Part shown: positions 28,834 to 32,702 of the stretch, in pieces
How the letters are laid out: each line of letters opens with the position of its first letter
How positions within the stretch are numbered: position 1 is the stretch's first letter
Virus record (IMG/VR): IMGVR_UViG_3300046460_000177
Coordinates: 1 to 32,702 of that record
Strand: one strand, 5' to 3'
Length of the DNA stretch: 32,702 nt
Source: a virus
Position numbers and translations under genes: made by a program
The notes under the pieces: model-generated
What the model was told of the DNA's origin: nothing
Database searches by the model: none
The model's input: only the letters and a program-made list of their open reading frames with translations

Positions 28834-28905
28834 CCACCCGAGGCATGGCGCCGGGTGGTCTCGTGCGTAGAGAGCGCAGGGCAGTTGCTCCCGCCGGGCG
28901 GCGGG
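28834..28905 (-). terminator. Two hairpins between the protease and capsid genes
   Basis: CCACCCG/CGGGTGG (28834-28840 and 28852-28858; 11-base loop) and CCCGCC/GGCGGG (28890-28895 and 28900-28905; 4-base loop) fill most of the 137-base gap. The second lies about a dozen bases after the protease stop. They may stabilise the capsid message or attenuate read-through. A separate capsid promoter in this gap is possible but not recognised. Confidence 0.5.
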
Positions 28906-28917
28906 AAGATCAGGGGG

Positions 28918-29595
28918 TCAGCGGGCGAGCGCGATCTCGAGCAGCGCCCGGGCCCGGCCGTGCACCGGCGCGGCCGCAGGCTGGCGCATGCTCGCCCCGG
29001 TGTACGGGTTGGCGCCGTAGCCGACGATGGCGACGTCGCCTCGGTGGATGTCGTACCGGTTGATCCGGTACTCGGTGTAGTCCGGGGACCACTGGCCCGA
29101 CTCGATGCGGAACGCGAACGACATCTCGTCGACCAGGCCGGACCGCAGCTTCGGGGCGATGTACGCGACGTCGTAGTCCGCGGGGTCCAGGGCGGGCGCG
29201 CGCACGTCCAGGCCGTCGGCGCTCTCGGTGAGGAACAGCGTGCCGGTGGTGGTGCGGGCCATGCGCCGCAGCTGGTCGTGCCCGAGAACGAGCGGCACGT
29301 CGAGGTCGGCGCGGGCGAGAGAGTCGGAGCCGGCGCCCTCGGTGACGATCTCGGTGTACGGGCCGAACATGTCCCACATCTCGTAGGCCTGCTCGTACAC
29401 CGAGGCGCGGCCGACGAACTCCAGCGTGCCGCCGCCGTCGCCGGACTCGCGGACCTGGACGCCGGAGAGCGTGGCGCGGACGGTGGCCCGGGCGGCGGCG
29501 TGCTCGGCGCAGCGGCGCTGTGAGGGGCGGTCGGCGCGCTGCCGGATGGTCTGTGCTCGTTCGGCCGCAGCGGCGGCGAGCGCGGGTGTGGTCAT
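28918..29595 (-). CDS. Prohead maturation protease (HK97 gp4 / S78 family)
   Basis: This 225-residue protein has the expected catalytic pattern: H106 in VPLVLGHDQLRRMA and S159 in LVDEMSFAFRIES. The core includes LEFVGRASVYEQ, then SGLVDEMSFAF, and closes with DIHRGDVAIVGYGANPYT. An Ala/Arg-rich N-terminus of about 45 residues precedes the domain. It cuts the scaffold segment from the capsid protein during head maturation. The start overlaps the portal stop as ATGA, and the capsid gene follows. Confidence 0.92.
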   Translation of the reverse strand: MTTPALAAAAAERAQTIRQRADRPSQRRCAEHAAARATVRATLSGVQVRESGDGGGTLEFVGRASVYEQAYEMWDMFGPYTEIVTEGAGSDSLARADLDVPLVLGHDQLRRMARTTTGTLFLTESADGLDVRAPALDPADYDVAYIAPKLRSGLVDEMSFAFRIESGQWSPDYTEYRINRYDIHRGDVAIVGYGANPYTGASMRQPAAAPVHGRARALLEIALAR

Positions 29596-30806
29596 GGCGT
29601 AGCTCCCGGTACGGCGGTCGTGGGTTGCGCGGGGACGGACCGCGAGCCGAACAGCCGGTCGAACTCGGCGAGCTGGTCCTCGGTGAAGGGCGGCAGGTTG
29701 TCGAGCGCCCGCGCCTCGGACGGGGCGAGCGTCCGGTTGGTGATGCGCGCGCCGATGGTGCGGGCACGGGCCTCGGGGTCCATGCGCAACAGCGCGTCGG
29801 TGTTGAGCTTCACGAACCGTGGACCGCTGACGAGCTTGCGGCTGAAGGCGTCCTCGCGGCGGCCGACGGCCGGGCCCAGATTCATGATCAGGAACTGGAG
29901 GTTGCGCTGCGAGATGCTGGCGTAGGTGACGCTGCTGCCCGACACCGCCACGTCGATCAGGTCGCCCGGGCAGCCGAAGAACCGCGCGATGTCGGACGCG
30001 CCGTACTGCCGGGCCTCAAGGAATGCCGATGCCGAGGCGGTGGCCTGGATCGGCTTGTACTCCCAGTCGTTGCCGTGGACGAACAGTCCCGACTCGTCGA
30101 CGGCTGCACGGAACTGCTCGCGGGCAACGCGCGCGCCCGCCTTGTCGACGACCTTCTGGTTGTTCTTCAGCTCAGCCAACGGCACCGCGCCGGCGGCGAA
30201 CCAGTCGCGCGCGAACTGCTGCGCGGACAGGGTCTCCTCGATCGTCCACGCGGCGTAGGCCACGGGGGACAGGCCGAGCGGGACTCCGGCGACGGTGTAC
30301 TGCTTCTCGTGCCAGACGTCCCACGGCTCGTACTCCTGGCCGCCGATGACGTACTTCGTGATCGTCGACCCGTTCCCGCGAACGGAGACCGAGCCCAGCT
30401 CGACCAGTTCGATTCGGCCGGGCAGACCGCGCCCGTCCGGGCCGATGACGCCGGTCCGTTCGGTGATGATCCCGAAGCAGTTGCCGCCTCGGTCCAGGTC
30501 GAACTGGGTGGAGTACATCCACTCCCGGATGCCGACTTCGGTTCCGCCCGGGGAGACCAGGACGGGCGGCTTGGGCACCTCGACCTGGATGCCATTGACG
30601 TACCGGTACACGTCGATCGGGAAGCTGGACACCAGGTCCGCCCGCAGCCGCAGGCAGGCCCACACGGCGGCGTTCCGCAGCGCCGTCTCGTTGGTGACCG
30701 GCACCCTGCCCGTGCGCCCGTGCCGGGCCCGCGCCAGGAGATCCTCGGCAGAACTGATCTGCGCGTCCCGAGTGAACATCTGCTTCAGCCTCGACCCGAC
30801 ACCCAC
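29592..30806 (-). CDS. Portal protein (HK97 family)
   Basis: This 404-residue protein starts at a GTG with a GAGAGGGGGCG site. It has ETALRNAAVWACLRLRADLV, the helical entry motif of HK97-type portals, and PFPIDVYRYV-like, GNCFGIITER and YASISQRNLQFLIMNLGP segments in the usual order. It ends APSEARALDNLPPFTEDQL. Twelve copies form the DNA entry ring and hold the terminase. It lies between the large terminase and protease genes, overlapping the latter as ATGA. Confidence 0.95.
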   Translation of the reverse strand: MGVGSRLKQMFTRDAQISSAEDLLARARHGRTGRVPVTNETALRNAAVWACLRLRADLVSSFPIDVYRYVNGIQVEVPKPPVLVSPGGTEVGIREWMYSTQFDLDRGGNCFGIITERTGVIGPDGRGLPGRIELVELGSVSVRGNGSTITKYVIGGQEYEPWDVWHEKQYTVAGVPLGLSPVAYAAWTIEETLSAQQFARDWFAAGAVPLAELKNNQKVVDKAGARVAREQFRAAVDESGLFVHGNDWEYKPIQATASASAFLEARQYGASDIARFFGCPGDLIDVAVSGSSVTYASISQRNLQFLIMNLGPAVGRREDAFSRKLVSGPRFVKLNTDALLRMDPEARARTIGARITNRTLAPSEARALDNLPPFTEDQLAEFDRLFGSRSVPAQPTTAVPGATP

Positions 30807-30819
30807 GGCCCGCCCCCTC

Positions 30820-32388
30820 TCACGCGAACGAGTCCGCGATGTCGTAGTCCTCGAGCACGTGCGGGCCCCGGATCAGCAGCGCCCACCGGGCGAACGTCGC
30901 AGCACACAACGGGCTGATGTCGACCAGGGAGTTCGTGCGGTCGAGCGTCCACGCGTCTCCGTTGCGGCGCGTGCGCGCACCGTTCACGGCCGCCGTGAGC
31001 GGCACCTGGTCGAGGTGCTGCACAGTGCCCTGGTTCATGGCGTCGGCCATCTGCCCGCACGCCTCGGTGATGTCTCCGGCCCGCATGACGGCCAGATCGC
31101 CGCGCTCCGGGTGCTCCTTGTCCTTGGGCACCTCAATGCCTGCCGCGACTAGGTCGTCGATCAGCGAGCCGGCCGGGGCGCCAGACGAGGCGACCGCCAC
31201 GGCGACGGGGTTCCACAGCTTGTGCAGCCGCGCCACCGCGGGCACCACCCAGTCCGTGCCGGGCCGGTGAGCCACGACCTCCATGTGCACCTTGCCGTCC
31301 GGCCGCAGGGAGGCCGCGCTGATCGCCGCCCGCTTCCGGTCCTGCGACACGTCGATGGCCAGAGCTACGCTCGCCGCCACGGGCTTGCTGTCCGCGTCGA
31401 CCAGGCCCGACCACTTCGCCTTCGGCACGTTCGGGTCCGACGGCGGTGCCGGCTTCCGCGTCCGGTTCAGGTACGCCCGGTCGAAGCCGCTCGGGTCGTT
31501 GGCCATCTTCTCCAGCTCGGACCGGATGACCGCCTCAGAGACCGTGTGCCCCAGCGCGGGCAGCGTCGCCGCCCACGTCGCCGGATCGTCGCGCGGCATG
31601 TCCTCCGGCGCGTACCACTCGAAGTACGCGGACGTCGGGCGCATCGCGTCTTCGTCCTCTGCGAGCGCGGCGAACAGCGCCTCGATCAGCGCCCGGCCTG
31701 CCTCCCGCTTCTTGTTCAGCCACACGCTCTTCGTCGTGCCGCCGGCCGATGCCCACCACAGCTGAGCCATGGGACGCGTCAGCATGGCCGGGCTGAAGGC
31801 CTGCTCGAGCCGGTCGTCCTCGTGCGCGAACGCCTCGTCGATGAACCCGAGGTCGAGCGGCGGCCCGTGGGCGGCGCGCTCCGTGTTCGCGGTGATGCCC
31901 ATGCGGCTCCGCTTGCCGGGCCACAGGATCGCCTCGTTGCCGTTGCTCTTCCGGATGCGGGCGTACTTGGCCAGGGCCGAGCCGGAGATCTTCTCCCAGA
32001 ACTCGTCTTCCCAGCGCTTCCGTGCGTCGTTGCGGGTTTGGGCCGCGTACACGATGTTCTGCCCGGGGAACGCGAGCGACCGGTGAACCTGGGCGGCAAG
32101 GCACAGCTCGGTCTTTCCCTGCTGCCGGGAGACGGACAGGCCGACCTCACGGTGCGCGAACCTGCCCGTCGCCGGGTCGATCTCCAGGGCGACATCCGAC
32201 ACGTACTTCTGCCACGGCATCGGGTCGGCGCCGAGCCGCTCCATCACCTTCCACAGCTTCGGCCCCAGGGACTGCCGGTCCGGATGGCGCGGCGTCCCCC
32301 AGCGCGGTGGGCACGTCAGCCCGTACCGCTCGTACAGATCCTCGGCGAACTCAGTCGGGGGAGCCCAGGTCCCCGAGGTCGTCGTCAT
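30820..32388 (-). CDS. terL: Terminase large subunit
   Basis: This 522-residue protein has an ATPase domain with the Walker A-like SVSRQQGKTE (85-94), the adenine-side MPWQKY (57-62) and the Walker B DLGFIDEAF (178-186). The C-terminal nuclease domain begins at ALAIDVSQDRKRAA (D345 a likely metal ligand) and continues to the acidic end, EDYDIADSFA. This is the motor that pumps DNA into proheads and cuts it at cos. Its start overlaps the small subunit gene by 38 bases, and the portal gene follows after 13 bases. Confidence 0.96.
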   Translation of the reverse strand: MTTTSGTWAPPTEFAEDLYERYGLTCPPRWGTPRHPDRQSLGPKLWKVMERLGADPMPWQKYVSDVALEIDPATGRFAHREVGLSVSRQQGKTELCLAAQVHRSLAFPGQNIVYAAQTRNDARKRWEDEFWEKISGSALAKYARIRKSNGNEAILWPGKRSRMGITANTERAAHGPPLDLGFIDEAFAHEDDRLEQAFSPAMLTRPMAQLWWASAGGTTKSVWLNKKREAGRALIEALFAALAEDEDAMRPTSAYFEWYAPEDMPRDDPATWAATLPALGHTVSEAVIRSELEKMANDPSGFDRAYLNRTRKPAPPSDPNVPKAKWSGLVDADSKPVAASVALAIDVSQDRKRAAISAASLRPDGKVHMEVVAHRPGTDWVVPAVARLHKLWNPVAVAVASSGAPAGSLIDDLVAAGIEVPKDKEHPERGDLAVMRAGDITEACGQMADAMNQGTVQHLDQVPLTAAVNGARTRRNGDAWTLDRTNSLVDISPLCAATFARWALLIRGPHVLEDYDIADSFA

Positions 32389-32626
32389 CTTCAGCGGCCC
32401 GCCCCTCCAGCAACTGGGCGAGCGTCTGCCGGAGCTCGCGGGTCAACTGGGGCAGCAGCTTGTCGTCCTGGGCGACGGGCTCCCCGCACGTGTCGCACGC
32501 GCCGGTCGCCGCGGCGTCGATCCGGCCGGCCAGCGTGTACGCCAGCTCGGACAGCGACGGCTCGACGCCGACCAGGTCGCCGAGCTGTTCGACGTCGCTG
32601 CGCACGGCGTCCTCGACCGAGCCCAT
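32351..32626 (-). CDS. terS: Probable terminase small subunit
   Basis: This 91-residue protein starts MGSVEDAVRSDVEQLGDLVG after a GGAAGGGGG site; an earlier ATG at 32641 is possible. It is helical with a CDTCGEP motif (C44, C47) and a charged region LLPQLTRELRQTLAQLLEG, ending in an acidic tail. Small terminase subunits with this layout, a Cys pair and an overlapping TerL gene occur in actinophages. It recognises cos DNA and stimulates the motor. Identification rests mostly on position beside terL and the genome end. Confidence 0.72.
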   Translation of the reverse strand: MGSVEDAVRSDVEQLGDLVGVEPSLSELAYTLAGRIDAAATGACDTCGEPVAQDDKLLPQLTRELRQTLAQLLEGRAAEDDDDLGDLGSPD

Positions 32627-32693
32627 GGCGCCCCCTTCCAAGATCGTCCGGGGGTCATCGGCCCGGGGAGAGAAAAATAAAAGCTGGGCGCGG

Positions 32694-32702
32694 GGTTGCG
32701 AT
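32694..32702. repeat. 9-base terminal direct repeat (right copy)
   Basis: These nine bases equal the first nine bases of the window. Just before them is an A-tract (AAAAATAAAA, about 32673-32682) in otherwise GC-rich DNA, which may bend the DNA. Bent AT-rich tracts beside cos are common in phages. This and the neighbouring terminase gene support placing cos at the junction. Confidence 0.6.

Noticed and set aside
1-32702. Terminal 9-base repeat as prophage attL/attR cores
   Set aside because: The integrase and candidate attP are in the middle of the window, and terminase genes lie at the end, so the ends fit a packaging junction and not an integration junction.
1-32702. CRISPR array, rRNA, tRNA or insertion sequences
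   Set aside because: No regularly spaced repeats, no cloverleaf or rRNA segments, and no transposase-like proteins with terminal inverted repeats were found.

Overview
The window reads as an essentially complete genome of a small temperate tailed phage of a high-GC actinomycete, most likely Streptomyces or a close relative. The base composition is strongly GC-rich. GTG starts and 1-4 base stop/start overlaps (GTGA, ATGA, TGATG) are common. There is a large serine integrase, and several small families are typical of Streptomyces phages and integrative elements (DUF2637-like membrane protein, DUF6907-like protein, zinc-knuckle proteins). A full HK97-type head set, a tape measure protein and one long tail-tip protein indicate a siphovirus. 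The same 9 bases occur at both ends, so the sequence is probably linear at cos or a circular molecule opened near cos. It is written in the reverse of the usual orientation: almost everything is on the minus strand, and only the PH/SHOCT gene, the repressor and a GntR-type regulator are on the plus strand.

Late region, read right to left from about 32.6 to 15.07 kb: small and large terminase, portal, S78-type prohead protease, major capsid protein with an N-terminal scaffold-like segment, small protein, head-tail adaptor, tail terminator-like protein, small protein, two related tail-tube-like proteins, gp10-like connector, two tail assembly chaperones joined by a -1 frameshift at GGGAAAA, tape measure, 1126-residue tail-tip protein, two small tail-end proteins, then lysis (amidase endolysin, holin, two more membrane proteins). 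The HNH endonuclease at 80-373 lies at the other end, but if the ends are joined it sits directly upstream of the small terminase, the usual HNH/cos/terminase arrangement.

Control and integration region (about 11.1-15.06 kb): a stand-alone GntR-type winged helix preceded by short repeats, two zinc-knuckle proteins, a spacer rich in inverted repeats where attP is expected, the serine integrase, and a repressor convergent with the integrase (2 bases between stop codons). The repressor diverges from an excisionase-like HTH gene across a compact two-way promoter, and its transcript looks leaderless.

Early region, read right to left from about 11.07 to 1.1 kb: small unknown proteins, a 940-residue primase-polymerase/DUF3987 helicase-like replication protein, a single-stranded DNA-binding protein, then a train of small overlapping genes (zinc proteins, HTH proteins, DUF6907-like, DUF2637-like, small membrane proteins). 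This resembles the replication and maintenance cargo of actinomycete integrative elements, but no FtsK-type DNA translocase is present. A PH-like/SHOCT gene on the plus strand faces the end of this operon across a strong hairpin and looks like an independently expressed cargo gene.
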